A DNA stretch of 64,000 nucleotides from Nageia nagi (taxonomy: Eukaryota; Pinophyta): NCBI GenBank assembly GCA_050084985.1, contig JBITNC010000001.1, positions 117,428,001-117,492,000 of the forward strand, given 5' to 3'. Shown piece after piece: positions 37,817 to 50,399 of this stretch. A program made the translations under genes and the position numbers. The notes beneath the pieces were generated by a model, which made no database searches, was not told where the DNA came from, and saw only the letters and a list, made by a program, of their open reading frames with translations. Numbering within the stretch: position 1 is the first letter of the stretch; every line of letters starts with the position of its first letter.

Positions 37817-37820
37817 ATTT

Positions 37821-40147
37821 GTACTACAAAAAAAGCAACCATATTATCAAACAAGATAAACAATATCAAAATAAATATGTGATTTATTGCTCTTAGCTAG
37901 ACCTCAAATGTACATTTATGAATCTTTGGATTTGACATGCCTTATCATAAGGGCTTTTACAAAATGATGTTTTAGAGCCTCTTGGGCTTTTATAGAGTTG
38001 TTGATGTTCTAGATGAAGTCTTTAGTGATTATCTCTAATTGTTGATATATGATATGTAATCATTGGTATTTCTACAACTGGAGTATGTTTCTTCATGAAT
38101 CTTATCTCCTACTTCATTTCTTCTTAGTATTTTATTCCTTGGTTATTATTTCCTTAGTAAACCTTTGATATTCCATGCCTCAGCACCTATGCACCCTGCA
38201 TACATACCAAAATAAACCATTAAATATACCTACTCATATCAAAATATGAAGTACTAAATTGAAATACATGAAGTGCATAAACAAAGTATCTAACTCTTCA
38301 AAAGCCCTAAGTGAATTTCTATAGAGTTTTTTTTAATTCAAATTCAAGTCCCTTTCTTTAATGTCGAAGCTTTTATTTATAGATTAAGGAAACGAAAGAA
38401 GTTTACATTTTGAAGAGAAAAATTAAGATAAAAAATATCATCCAATCTTATCATGTTCATGTTATAGTGTTCAAACACGTAGGATTGGTGATGAGACATC
38501 CTTAATTTGTAGCTTTTTTGAGAGGCCATTTAACAGTTTCCATTTTTATTTTAATTTTTTCAATCAAATAGTCATTAATGTTTGGGTTTCATACACCGAA
38601 ATCTCATATGGTTCATTGACATTCATATTCAGATGCTAACATTTTGCTTTTATTATAACTTTTATAATAATATATTATTTGCATATCCCTCTTTTGAATT
38701 TTAAAAAAGGGATCATTTTTTTGTGTCTACATTTTACCCCTTTTTAAATTATGCCATGATTATAAGTGGGGGATAATTCAAAAATTTACCTTTTTGATGG
38801 TGGGTGTATTAAAGTTTCTTAACTTATATTTTTGACTCTAGTTGATATTTTGGATTGACCTATTCTCTAGAATAAGGCAAATTTGATTGCTTGAATCATG
38901 ATTAATTCTATTTATAATCTTTGAGTCATTTTGAAAATATTAATATTGTATTATCAAATCAAAACTTATATGTATTACTATATCAAATGTTGTTATGTGG
39001 TAGGTATGTGATGATGCTCTAGCTTGTCTCCATATGCCTAAGGTAGTATGTGATAATGAAGTTTACTTTGCAAATACAATTGATTTAATTGTTGTACTCT
39101 TCATCCTAGCAATGGGATTACATGATCTTGCATAAATGTTTATACCATGTATTTATTCATGTTCAAGTTTTTTTCAAATTTTAGATTACTAATAAGTTTC
39201 AATTTTTCCAAAACATGTTATGTTGGTTAAAATTAAAAAGTAAGAGGCTTGCTCATTTTTTCTTTGGCATATTTTTTATTTCCTCTCTTATTTTATTAAG
39301 GATCATCAAATATTCATGATGGGGTTATAAAAATATAATTATCCCATCAAGGACTCATGAAGGGATGTTTTCATAATATTACCTTGTCAAGGATCCATGA
39401 TGAGGTCCTAAAAAGAGGGCTTAAAGATTTTTTATTTTTTTATGTGTATATTCATATATTTTTGTATTGCCTTATCTGGAATTCATAATGAGATACTAGA
39501 AGAAGAAATTAAATATTTTGTATTTTTTATTTATTTTTTGAAAATTTTCATTTTTAGGTGGTCATTGGTGTTTGGTTCAAGTTGCAATCATTTCATCTCA
39601 ATCTCCAATGTTCAACTTAAAATCACAGATGTCTAAGGTCATGTGTTGAATAAAAATAAAAAGTGAGTTTTCATTTTCTCTTTTGTCTTTTTATCAATTT
39701 CCATAGCTCTTGTCAATTTGTTGCATCTTTTTACCATTTTAATTCTTATTTAGCCACCTTGTCAATTTTTTTGAGTCAACATACCATCAAGGAGAGGAAT
39801 ATCTATCAAGATGAGGCTAATCAAGGATGAGGTAGGGTTTTAAAACCCTCTTTTTATTTTTTTTACTTAACAATCTAGTTTTGGGGGCTAAATTGAAAAC
39901 TAAAAATCATAGGAGCTATTTTTTTTGTATTTAGTAATGTTTGAATCATTTAAAATTTGCTATTGGTCTATTTTTTAACTATTTTGATTTTTTTTGAATT
40001 TTCAATCATGGTCACCAACCAAAGATTAAGAGTTTTAGGATCATCAATGTTTATTTGATGGATGCCAACAACTATGTAAGTTGGTTACCGGATCCTTGAA
40101 ATTTGAACCTTAAGTATTTTTTTAGCTTAATTTACTTATGCATTTTA
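37821..40147. other. Non-coding stretch between the gypsy remnant and the PMD pseudogene
   Basis: No pol or gag block could be read on either strand. TTTTTTTGTGTCTACATTTT followed by ACCCC near 38718-38742 and the reiterated ATCAAGGA.TCATGA near 39345-39400 suggest transposon non-coding DNA, perhaps an LTR or leader. A + frame at 39442-39636 has no motif. Confidence 0.35.
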
Positions 40148-42171
40148 GGTATGAGGTGTTTTAGAACCTAGGGGTTATTATCCCACCATACTTCAAGAGG
40201 GATGTACATTTCTTACTATCATGGACCACATCTTTTTTTTTGAGCATAGGATTTGGAGTTAGATCCTACATGGGTCATATTCATTGGGAGTACCCTCTCA
40301 TGGTAGCTTTGTTGGAGAGGTGGAACTCTATCACTTCTACTTTTCATCTTTTGATAGTGGAGATGAATATCATAATGAAGGACATCCATCATCTCTATTA
40401 CTTTCCTATTCATGGCTAGTGTATTTAGCATATTATCAATAGGGATGGTGGTTGACCTATTTTACCCTATATGTATGGTGTTGATAGGGTTGATATAATC
40501 ATGTTTGAGATTAGCTCAAGTGGGATCAATCATTTTCAGTATTGGCATGATGACCAGCAGGGGAGTGTTAGGTTCTCCTTCTTGATGGGATTGATCTAGT
40601 GTTATGATTTTCCTGACATGGGTAGTGGTCTATTCCCATGGTCATTGATTCCCATTATTACAAACATGATACAACATGGTACCATTTTTTTTGGGCTCCC
40701 ACATTGTTAGCATGGTATTATAGGGAGTTATTCATTTATTCATAAGGTCATAGGACTTTGCTATCAATGATGATCACTTTACAGACATAAATTTATGAGT
40801 ACATTACTATTGCACATCCTCATGATCTTCTTATTCCTAGTTTATGAATCATGCATAGTATCTAGTAGGTATTTTGAGATGGAGTGAGGAATTTTACATT
40901 CACCCTCCTGATGGTATTCATAGAGATATATGTTTCTACCATGAGATGCTTATCTAACTCATTCTTGATCCTATCAAGTTATGATCTTATCATCTATACC
41001 TAGTGTGGGATGAGTTAAAGGCAAAGCTTGTAGGCATACAATAGGCCTAAGTTCTCAATGGTTAGCAAAAAGACATTCTAGAGTATTTTCAATTTGAGAA
41101 TATCAAGCAATAGTTTAGTCTTGTTCACTACATTCCTTGAGAACCTATGAGGTATCAAAAAGAGGGCACACTTCTTATGGAGGATCTTGAGCCTCTTGTT
41201 TATGCTGAGTTTGATCCTATAAGGGATGAGGAAATAAATGAAAAGGTTGATGTAGATGATGTAGGGGTTACATAGGTTTTTGCTACCTAGCTACAAGTTG
41301 AGTTTGATGAGGCTAAGGAGAAAAACCAAATTAGTAAGTGTAAAAATGGGTAAAGGATCCCAATTTGGGGCCTACCATAGAGAAGGGACATGATGTAGAA
41401 ATGGATCCAACTAAGGATATTCTAAAAATGGAGCTTCATGAAGAGATGTACCTCACAATGATGGAATTATAGAGATGGAGGTAGTAGCTCCATAGGTACA
41501 TAGTTATGATTCTCTACTTGGTTTTATCAAGGAAATCAAATTTCTACTTGGACAATCTAAATCATTAATTGATCAATCGCACTATGATAAGAAATCCTTA
41601 TGAGCTAAATTGCATCAGCTTAAGTATTTAAAGGAGTATAGACTCCAATATAAGGTAGATTGAGATAGGTACAAGTATGAGAGGAACACAACATGAGACA
41701 TAGTCTAGTCCCTAGACTAGCAGATGGGTATAAAGGGCATTATAATAGGCATGGAGAGACACTCATATACCTTTTTTAGATATATATATATTTAGATAAA
41801 GATACTATTACCATGAAGTCTTTGATACTTGGTTATTAGGTATTCTTACATATAAACATGGTTAAATTATCCTATTCCTCCTCTGGGCTATGTTCCTTTG
41901 GATATCCACACACTTTCTTCTATGATAGCTAATGAGATACAAGGTGATATTAGTGCATAAAGAGGTCATGGAAAAGCTAAAGCTTCTCCTAGCAAAAGTG
42001 TTATTGCTACTTCTTTCATCATAGGAATGGATTTCAAAGCTTCAAGTACCAAGGTGAGAGAGGAGTATTAGTAGCCCTTTAGCATCAACACAAAGAGGCC
42101 AAGATATAGGTAATACCAATGGTCTTAGTAGTGGTGAGGGAAATGAATATGAGGATGCCCCAGAGGATTGA
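40148..42171 (+). pseudogene. Plant mobile domain (PMD) pseudogene
   Basis: In one + frame from 40148 the translation gives SYMGHIHWEYPLMVALLERW followed by NSITSTFHLLIVEMNIIMKD and YYFPIHG. This is the PMD signature (ERW..ET.TFH...GEMT.TL.DV..L..LPI.G). PMD proteins occur as MAIN/MAIL-type host genes and as passengers of plant transposons. Later blocks, in shifted frames, include FPWSLIPIITNMI, then IYEYITIAHPHD and RYMFLP; a Lys/Arg-rich, probably coiled tail precedes the last in-frame end SGEGNEYEDAPED before TGA at 42169-42171. At least three stops and several frameshifts break it. A possible intron precedes it (GTAAGT near 40075, AG at 40147). An overlapping minus frame at 40219-40431 is a shadow. 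Confidence 0.75.
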
Positions 42172-43189
42172 GTACTATGCTATTTATATATGTTATTATT
42201 GAACTTTTGATATCATGTTATGGATTTATATTCATTGATGCTTTTCTAAATATTATCATGTATTATTTTTAATAGATAATACACCTAAAATTTTCTACAT
42301 ATGAATGTTTTGAAATTACATTTAATTTTGTTGTTATATTTCACATTGATGGAAAATTGATGTTGGTTTACATTATCCTAGTGTAAAGATACTTATTAAT
42401 TTGTTGGATGAATTGATCCTATATGATATGATTATAATTGATGAATGGTGTTAACAAGTAATTTTAATTTCATCATTATAATCTTATAATGAAATAGTTA
42501 TAATTAAGACAAGATTTTATTTATAGTAGTACAAAATTAGATATCATCATTTTCCATTCTTGGCTATCTATACCTATGTTTTTAGACACAAATAGTGGAA
42601 TAACACATATATGTGAAATGGTATAAGTGGCATGAATGTATGAATATATGGATGTATGAAATTGTAAATGTAAACTCATGGAAAATGGGTATGAATGAAT
42701 GGTATAATCATTTAAATGTTAAACATAACATTCTAGTTAAACTAACAAGAATATAATAATAATATATATGTTATGAGGTGAAATTAATGTTTAATATGAT
42801 AAAAAGTGTAATGAATAATATATTCAAAATAACTTCATCAAATAATATTTCACTTTGGTTTCATCTACTAGGGATGATATAAATCAATGTTATAATACAC
42901 ATAAGTTTACTATGAACTCATGTGTGTGCAATGATGTTCATTTCCTTCTCTTGATGCTCATAAACTTAATGTTTTAGAAGAATAAAATATGTAATTTGAT
43001 TCATCTATATGAAATTTATAGAGGTTCATTGTAAATATTAGATATATCACCACTTAGTAAGATATACCTCACTACTGTATGAGCATACATAACCTCGATG
43101 AAGACTAACCCCTAGATCCCATTACGACCTTGCTCTATTGCCAATAAAGCATTCATAGCCTTGATAGAGGATACTATAGTTACTCAAGA
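42172..43189. other. AT-rich intergenic sequence
   Basis: Follows the stop of the PMD pseudogene. Nothing recognised. Confidence 0.45.
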
Positions 43190-43254
<65 letters not shown>

Positions 43255-43304
43255 TATATATTAATTATATATATATATATATATATAATATATATATATA
43301 TATT
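43190..43304. repeat. (TA)n microsatellite
   Basis: About 115 bp of almost pure TA with a few phase breaks. It is self-complementary and able to fold into hairpins, so read depth and assembly here may be unreliable. Confidence 0.95.
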
Positions 43305-45352
43305 TAAAATATATTATATTATATTTATTTTGATCTTTTGCATAATTTTGAATATTTTTTCCTCTTTTTTTCTATTTTTCTTCTTATCTCTAAGGTTCAA
43401 GATGAAGTGAAATAATAGGGTGAATAATCACTCAAAATTATGCTCAAGTAATATCTTGTTTTTTATTGTTTCAAAATTTTAAAATGTAAGTATGAGAGTT
43501 TACAATATCCTAAATATGTATTAAGGTTATGTTTGTTTATCATCCTAAGTTTTAAAAACTTTGGAGAAGATGTTTTGAGAAAATCAAATATGAATATTAT
43601 ATTCATAAACTATTTCTTTTTTTATATGCACAACTATATATATATGAGTAATTTATGTATAGATGTATGGTTTGTATATATAACTTGGTAAGTTACTAGA
43701 ATCATCATGTTTGACACTTAATAGTTTTATAATGATGGAAGTAATAGAAAAACATAATGATATGGTATGGATACATAGGGAAACACACCCAATAGCCAAG
43801 TTGCTTCAAAAATAATTTTTTGAGTATATATACAATTTTTTTTTTTTAGATTTTGTGATTTTTCAATCTTCATCTTACTCTTTGTGATTAAATTCATTTC
43901 ATATGAAGGATTGCAATAATTGGATATGATATTTGGGGTGAAAATGACATAGCATACAAATGGCATGATTAATAAACTAATGTATTGTATGATGGGTGAT
44001 AGAAATAGAAAACATAGAATCCTAATAGAAAGTATTTTATGCTATTATATGGGTGATGGTAAGTACATCAAATGACTCACCAGGGTGTAATGATGGTGTA
44101 CCATAGAATGTAATGAGTTGACATAAGAATGTATTGACATGGGTGTTGATTGTAATCATCCATATGAAGTATGATCTAGAAAATAAGCAAATGAGGTTTT
44201 GGAAAACTCTTCATTAGGTATTTCATAAATTAAGCAGATTCTCCAAAATGGTTCATGATCAATGCTAATGCTCACCCTAAAGGAAATTTTTAAGGCATGA
44301 TAAGATCAATTAAATTTATCCAAAAGACTCAAAAATACTATCAAAGATAGGATTTTATGTTGAATACCATTGGGAAAATCATATCAGGTATCTATATCAG
44401 GTGATGGGGTATAACTCTTTATATGAGTGTTAGGGAATGTACAAGGTGGACATGTGGTGTAAAGGGAAGACAACTCCCAAGGAATGGATGGTATGTGATA
44501 TGGATAAATTATGCATTAGTTTGTAGGTTGAGAAACACAATGACGATGATTAATGATGTATGTGTATCAAATGCAACTGTCTATCTATAATATTATCTAC
44601 AAACTTTATAGATTGAAGAAAGCTATATAAATATAATATATAAAGCTTTTATTTGCATGAAAATAATTAGTAGCATGCAGATATTTCAAGTGATATATAT
44701 ACAAAACATAGGTACAAGATATTACATTTTTATATTTTTAAATAATTTTAATATTTTTATTTTTTATTTTTATTTTAACATGACACAAAATGATTTACAA
44801 TCCTCAAATGGAATTCATGTATGTATTTCTTAAACTTTAAAATGAATCTCTTGGGTTCCATAGATGAAGTTGAAACTTCATTATGTACCTAAGGAGTATC
44901 TAAAAGGAAGGTATATATGTAGGGCATAATGAAATAGGTGGTGATGGTATCAGTGGTAGTGAAGATGTTGATAACAAGAACTATGGGATGAGGATCCCTA
45001 CAATAATGATGGTACAACTACTATCAATAGTATCTAAAAAATACTTTTAACTATTCTTCTTGATTCATTTTCTTTTATTGAGGCATTAAATAATTCATTC
45101 AAATCATGTTTTTACATTTAGAGGATTATTAACACAACTATGTTTATTAAACAATGAACTATAGTCATACACAATTTCATCATTTGTGAAATATGGCATG
45201 AGATAGGATAATACTTAATAAAAAATGATTGTGTTTGGGAGAAAGATTGACCCATAAATTTGATATTGATATCTTCAACACAATCTATCAAAATTTTGGG
45301 TTTATTGTAAGGCCAATGTTAACAAAACCATTTTAATGAACTGATTTTAGAT
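43305..45352. other. AT-rich intergenic sequence
   Basis: About 2 kb with no gene recognised. A minus frame at 43727-43966 has no motif. Confidence 0.45.
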
Positions 45353-45357
45353 TATTT

Positions 45358-45796
45358 TGTTAGAATTTGTAATATAATATTATCTAATATTTACCTTTAA
45401 TGAAAATTCATTTAATGTTTAAAGTATATTTAAATATGTTGAAGCATTAGGGGAATGAATATGAAAAATATTTAACCTTACCCTTGAGTAAAAAGGAGGT
45501 TAAAGAGTGGATTTTATCTTATAAATATAGAGGTAGCCCCTCTCATAATGTAACTTGGAAGCAAGTTATATTATAGGTTTAGAGTTTGGAGAGATAGGAG
45601 AGATTTTGTAAAAGAGGTCATTGAGAATAAGAAGATCTTGGTTAGTGGATGTACTCCCAAGGAGGGAGGAATCACCTTATATCTTATGTTCTTTATGATA
45701 TTGGCTTTTGTTATCATGCTATTGTATTTATATTGTGAGTGTATTCTTGAGATCTTGGTAGACTAAAAATTAATTTAGAAAGAGTTGATTTCATCA
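45358..45796 (+). repeat. 5' LTR of the non-autonomous element
   Basis: 439 bp, from TGTTAGAATTTGTAAT to TTGATTTCATCA. A TATA box, TATAAATA, lies at 45520-45527. It differs from the 3' LTR by many substitutions and by about 48 extra bases near 45433-45480, so the insertion is not recent. Confidence 0.95.
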
Positions 45797-45798
45797 AG

Positions 45799-45810
45799 TG
45801 GTATCAGAGC
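45799..45810 (+). promoter_or_regulatory. Primer-binding site (initiator tRNA-Met)
   Basis: TGGTATCAGAGC, complementary to the 3' end of plant initiator methionine tRNA, two bases after the 5' LTR. Confidence 0.95.
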
Positions 45811-46629
45811 AGTCTTTCTCTATTCATCTAACTTTAACTCTCTTGATTTATTCACTAGACTAATTCAAAAACTATGTTGTACACATTTTAATAGTTTTTT
45901 ATGGTTAGTAAAGTTATCTTCAAGGGGAATTGAAGTTTTAATTCCTCTATTGAATTCATGTTTGTGATGACAACTTCATCCTTAGGAGGATATTTTGTTG
46001 TATAGTGTTGATATTAATGTATACCTTCTATGTGAGGAACTCATGGCATATTTTTTGTTTTTGTTATCACTATGTGAGGTATCAGTAAGTGCATTTTGGC
46101 ACTATTTGGTTATCCATATGTGAGGGATTCATATGTGCATATGCTCTATTTTTTTATGATAATAAACATATATTTTATAATATACATTAGGTGACTATAA
46201 GTATTGACTTGATATGTTTGTAATGACTTATAGTGCATCAATGATTAGTTTATGAATGGTATTACTTAGTTTATTTATCTTATTATTGATATGAATGTTT
46301 ATATATGCATCTAAATGATCTTATTTATGATCTAGTTATAGTTTGCAAGTTTCATCTTGAGAATGCAGGTTACTTACTTCAGGTGGATAGGCTCATGGAG
46401 GTTCACATGTCAACTTAGTGTTGATTGGCTACACTTTATAGTGAAACTAGTTATGGTTAATGACTGTAATGTAAACCATTTTGGTAAATGGTAAAGTAGT
46501 GGGTATCAAATCAAGATCTTTCTTATTTCTCAAATATGTAAAAGTTCTCATCTCCACTTATATCTCTATGGAGGAGAACTCTCTCTTACTCTCTGTTTCT
46601 CCCTCTACTCTCTATCCCAATATTACATT

Positions 46630-46638
46630 AAGGGGGAG
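46630..46638 (+). promoter_or_regulatory. Polypurine tract
   Basis: AAGGGGGAG directly abutting the 3' LTR, the plus-strand primer of the element. Confidence 0.9.
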
Positions 46639-47029
46639 TGTTAGAATTTGTAATGTAATATTGTGTAATATTTATCTTTAATGTAAATTCACTTAATACT
46701 TAAAGTATATTTATACCCTTGGGTAAAAGGGAGGTTAATGAGTGGGTTTCATCTTATAAATAGAGAGGTACCCCCCTCTCATAATGCAACTTGAAAGCAA
46801 GCTATGCTATAGGTTTAAGGTTTGGAGAGATAGGAGATATTTTATAAGAGAGGTCCTTGAGAAAAAGATCTTGGTTAGTGGATGTACTCCCAAAGAGGGA
46901 GGAACCATATTATATCTTATGTTCTTTATGAGATTGGATTATGTTATTAGGCTATTATGTTGATGTTGTGAGTGTATTCTTGAGATCGTGGCATATTAGA
47001 ATTTAATTTAGAAAGGATTGATTTCATCA
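46639..47029 (+). repeat. 3' LTR of the non-autonomous element
   Basis: 391 bp, with TATAAATA at 46755-46762 and the same ends as the 5' LTR. It is followed directly by the TATTT target duplication. Confidence 0.95.
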
Positions 47030-47034
47030 TATTT

Positions 47035-48119
47035 TTCTATCCACATATCTTGTGATTTAACTTCAATTACAACTTTTGAATCATTTATTTTTAATTCTCA
47101 TGCATTTGATGTATGGTTTTCAAAATATTTCATGGATATCACTAATTATATTTCTCTATTTAAATCAAGAAAATGAGCAACAAGTGTAGAAGGAGTTTTT
47201 TGAAGTAACTTCATTAAACATCTCCTTCATATCTATCCATGAAATTTTAGCCAATGTAATCAAACTAAAAATGTGATTATTTTGGGACTTCTAGTATTTT
47301 CATTGTTTGAATTTTCCCTTAATGATTATGAAAATAAGAAATAATAAACCTTGAGTTCATTCAAGAAAATCATTGATTAATCTTTTGTTTAATCTCTTTT
47401 GATTATTGAGGTTTTGAGACAAACATGGTAGAAAAGTCATATATTACTTTCTAATGATATTTTTCTTCACTAAGATGATTTATCTATTCTAAGATTTCAT
47501 TTAGATTTTGGGGATTATGAACTATAATATTTAATACCCAATTATTCAAAGAGCATTCTAGTACAATTCTAGGTGTAGTTGTAGGCCAATATACGCATAA
47601 CAAATTTATCTTGTGTATTTATTCTTGATAATGCAAATAGCTTAAAAAGTACATAACCATATCTAGATATATATAAATATTATCTTGTTTAATATAGATT
47701 TCCATCCATCAAATATACCTATACAATGCTTCAGGGCTAGATCTCTTTATATGTCAGTAGGTAATAGAAGAAAATTTTGCGATCCTTAGAAAGTAAATTC
47801 AATAAGTTTGGATATAGCTCTATCTCCCAAATACCTAGGCTTTTGAAACCATGATATTTGTTGTATTCCTCTTCTTTCCAATGACATGTGAATATTCTTC
47901 ATCCTTTTAGTTGACATATATTAGATCCATTTATTTCCATGAGTTCATTTTATAACTTTTAATATATTTAACAATATATTTATAATATATACAAATAATA
48001 TAAAGTAATTTTAACTATAAAAAGGATGAAGATGCATGATATTTATTAGATAATTCTCTTTATTTCCTTCCGTATTAGTTAAGTGATATACTCCTAAATC
48101 AAAATTTCTTTTTATTATA
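47035..48119. other. AT-rich sequence, possible 3' part of the older gypsy element
   Basis: Lies downstream (minus-strand sense) of the integrase C-terminus at 48.1-48.4 kb. It could therefore be the 3' non-coding part of that element, but no LTR or protein was recognised. Confidence 0.35.
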
Positions 48120-48405
48120 TAATATCCTAACTAATTAAGAGAAAATTTATCATGAAGTTACCATTCCGTTCATGAAGTTTGTTGATTTTATTTAAGTACT
48201 AAAATCTCCTGTGTTGAATTCATGAAATTTAACTCTTATGATGAAAGTTATTTTAATACAATTTTGATAAGTATGCATATGTTCTAATGCATGAAGTCAT
48301 TTTTTGTCTAATGATAATAATTGATCTAATCATGTTCATCAAGCTACCTTATCTATAATGTAATCTTGTAGAGCAATTTGTAAAGATGAAATTTTTATTT
48401 TCAAG
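48120..48405 (-). pseudogene. Older gypsy element: integrase C-terminal fragment (left half)
   Basis: Reading leftward from the LTR edge, the minus strand gives EIKISSLQIALQD, then LDQLLSLDKK and HALEHMHTYQNCIK, the segment before the gypsy integrase C-terminal domain. It joins in sense to the integrase core that ends at about 62385 on the other side of the 14-kb insertion. A few stops and decay to the left end recognition near 48120. Confidence 0.8.
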
Positions 48406-50345
48406 TGAAAAACTACTTGTTGATTGGTATAATGTAATCTCAAAGGGTTTGGTTTGGTTGAGTTCTCCATTGCCCATAATAGTAGGTTCTTTGAAAGAGC
48501 AACAGGTGGTATGAATGTGCTTGTGTTGGTTTTTTGCTCAATCTCTAGGTTATAGGCGAACTTGTATCTATCATGAAGGTTAAAAGTAATAGAAAAGATA
48601 AAAGGTATAGAGTTATAGGAAAAAGATTAACAAATTGAACTAAAAGTAAAGCAATAAATTCATAGCCTGGGCATTGCAACACAAGAAGAAATCCATAACC
48701 AATAATAATAGTGAGCTATCTTACCCTTGGGGTCTCATAATCACAATACATAGCCACAACTTAAGATATCATCTCATACATAACATTTACAAAAATAATA
48801 AACAACTACTTGTTGCAAAAGGAAAAATCATTTTTTATGTGCATTATCATATATGAAAGTATCTTACAGACATGGGCAAATTTTCTAGAATGTTCTATCT
48901 CTTTGATTTCTAATAGTTTACCATTTATAAATTTACATACCTTGATAGGTTGTTGTCTATCATTAATATATATAATTACTCATCTTAATTGAAACAAGCA
49001 AATAAAATTATTTATAATAAATTTTACAACTATGTTAGATTACACATTGAATAAGTACCAATAGCATGACTATCTAAGAATTTGAATTTTTTGAACAATC
49101 ATATTCATTGAGCTGAAATCCTCCTAACATGTCATTAACTACTCCTTCTTTGGCCCTATAGTTGATTAAATATGGTACTATAGCTAATTGAAGAAGTACT
49201 CATTTGCAATCTGATAGATATGATCTTACGTTATGTTCTGTTAGTAGCTATCTACTTCTCTACAACCATTGATGATACATACTATAGTTCTAAATGAATA
49301 AAGTAATGTAGGGTTTTGAATAGGATATTAACCTATTTTGAGAAGATATTACCATTATTATGTGGAATTGAGTTGAAATCAACACATTAATAGGGCCTTG
49401 GGGATCAAACACTTAAGATCAAATGGACCCATGTGTTACTTCTTATCCATTACTTTTACCCAATTTGGCAAGTCTTATTTCTTTTCTCCAAGTTCTATTG
49501 ATGATTTGTCTCTTTTTGGTACTCACTAATTTTAGCTAAAAGTTCTAACATCATCACTAAAAAATTGGTAGGCTCTATTTGAGATCTTCTTAAATCATCA
49601 CCCGTTAATACTTATTTTGATACTTGCTAATTTTATCCAAAATTTCTAACATCATCACATAAAATTGATGGGATCTATTTGGGATCTTCTTGAATCATCA
49701 CCTACCATTACTGGTTCTAATACCCATTGATTTTAACCAAAATTTTTAACATCATCACTCAAAATCCATGGGCTTTATGATCCACTTGAATCACCACCTG
49801 CCATTACTTATTCTGATACTTGCTAATTTTAGTCAAAATTTCTGATATCATTACTCACAATTTATGGGCTCTATTTACTTTTGGGCACCTCCTACTAATT
49901 ACTTGGACATAGCTTGTACTTATATTTATAAAAATTCCTAGACCATGTATTTTTAAAAATTCTAGAACATTGTATTTACAATTCTGGGCACTGTATTTAT
50001 AACTCTCAAACATTTCCTTGGACTTGTCTCTTCCTACACATGATTATTTTATAGATATAGTTCTCATCCCATTTGACTATTAATATGAATTAAATTTAAT
50101 CCTTAGAAATTATTACAATACCTAATCGACTTTGACGAGAAATTTACAAGGTAAAATTATCAAAGAAAAAGACCCATATATACAATAACTAGATTATATA
50201 TATAGTAGCCAAATTTCAACAACACCCAAAATTATTTAGAATGAGGGCTAATAGAAGACTCAAACTTAATTTGAAAAGGAAGAGAGTTGGAATAGAAATA
50301 ATTTTTTTAAAAGAATGATAGTATGTTACCCCAACCTAGAGTGCA
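48406..50345 (-). repeat. 3' LTR of the 14-kb gypsy element
   Basis: About 1.94 kb. Matches 60369-62380 throughout, for example CTCAAAGGGTTTGGT, GTTGAGTTCTCCATT, TTACCCTTGGGG and GTTACCCCAACCTAGAGTGC. It holds four tandem units of about 100 bp. Substantial divergence between the LTRs indicates an old insertion. Confidence 0.9.
49500..49870. repeat. Four about 100-bp tandem repeats in the 3' LTR
   Basis: Units contain TTTTA.CCAAAA.TTCTAACA, TCATCACT and GGATCTTCTTGAATCATCAC. AACATCATCAC occurs near 49547, 49648 and 49748, with a diverged fourth unit near 49843. The same array occurs in the other LTR, so it predates the insertion. Confidence 0.9.
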
Positions 50346-50399
50346 ATTTTGAATTAAGGTCTCTACCTGTTGGAGAATAGGACCCACTACATGCTACTT

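Larger units (their letters stand above)
35600..37820 (-). mobile_element. Ty3/gypsy pol remnant with two RNase H domains
   Basis: On the minus strand the order is RT-linked RNase H (37816-37529), a second archaeal-type RNase H (37303 to about 36900), its tether, integrase zinc-binding domain (36593 on) and a decayed integrase core to about 35600. A second RNase H between the first one and integrase is a known feature of plant Tat-lineage gypsy elements. RT, protease and gag were not found to the right, so the element is truncated or heavily decayed there. No LTRs were identified. Confidence 0.85.
45358..47029 (+). mobile_element. Complete non-autonomous LTR retrotransposon (1.7 kb)
   Basis: All structural marks are present: a 5-bp target duplication TATTT (45353-45357 and 47030-47034), two LTRs beginning TGTTAG and ending ATCA, a PBS matching the 3' end of initiator methionine tRNA, and a purine tract before the 3' LTR. 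The 842-bp interior has no gag or pol. The PBS type is typical of copia elements. It must have been mobilised by proteins of another element, like TRIM or LARD elements; its size is between those classes. Confidence 0.95.

Noticed and set aside
49500-49870. CRISPR-like array
   Set aside because: The whole 100-bp unit is repeated with no unique spacers, in a plant LTR.
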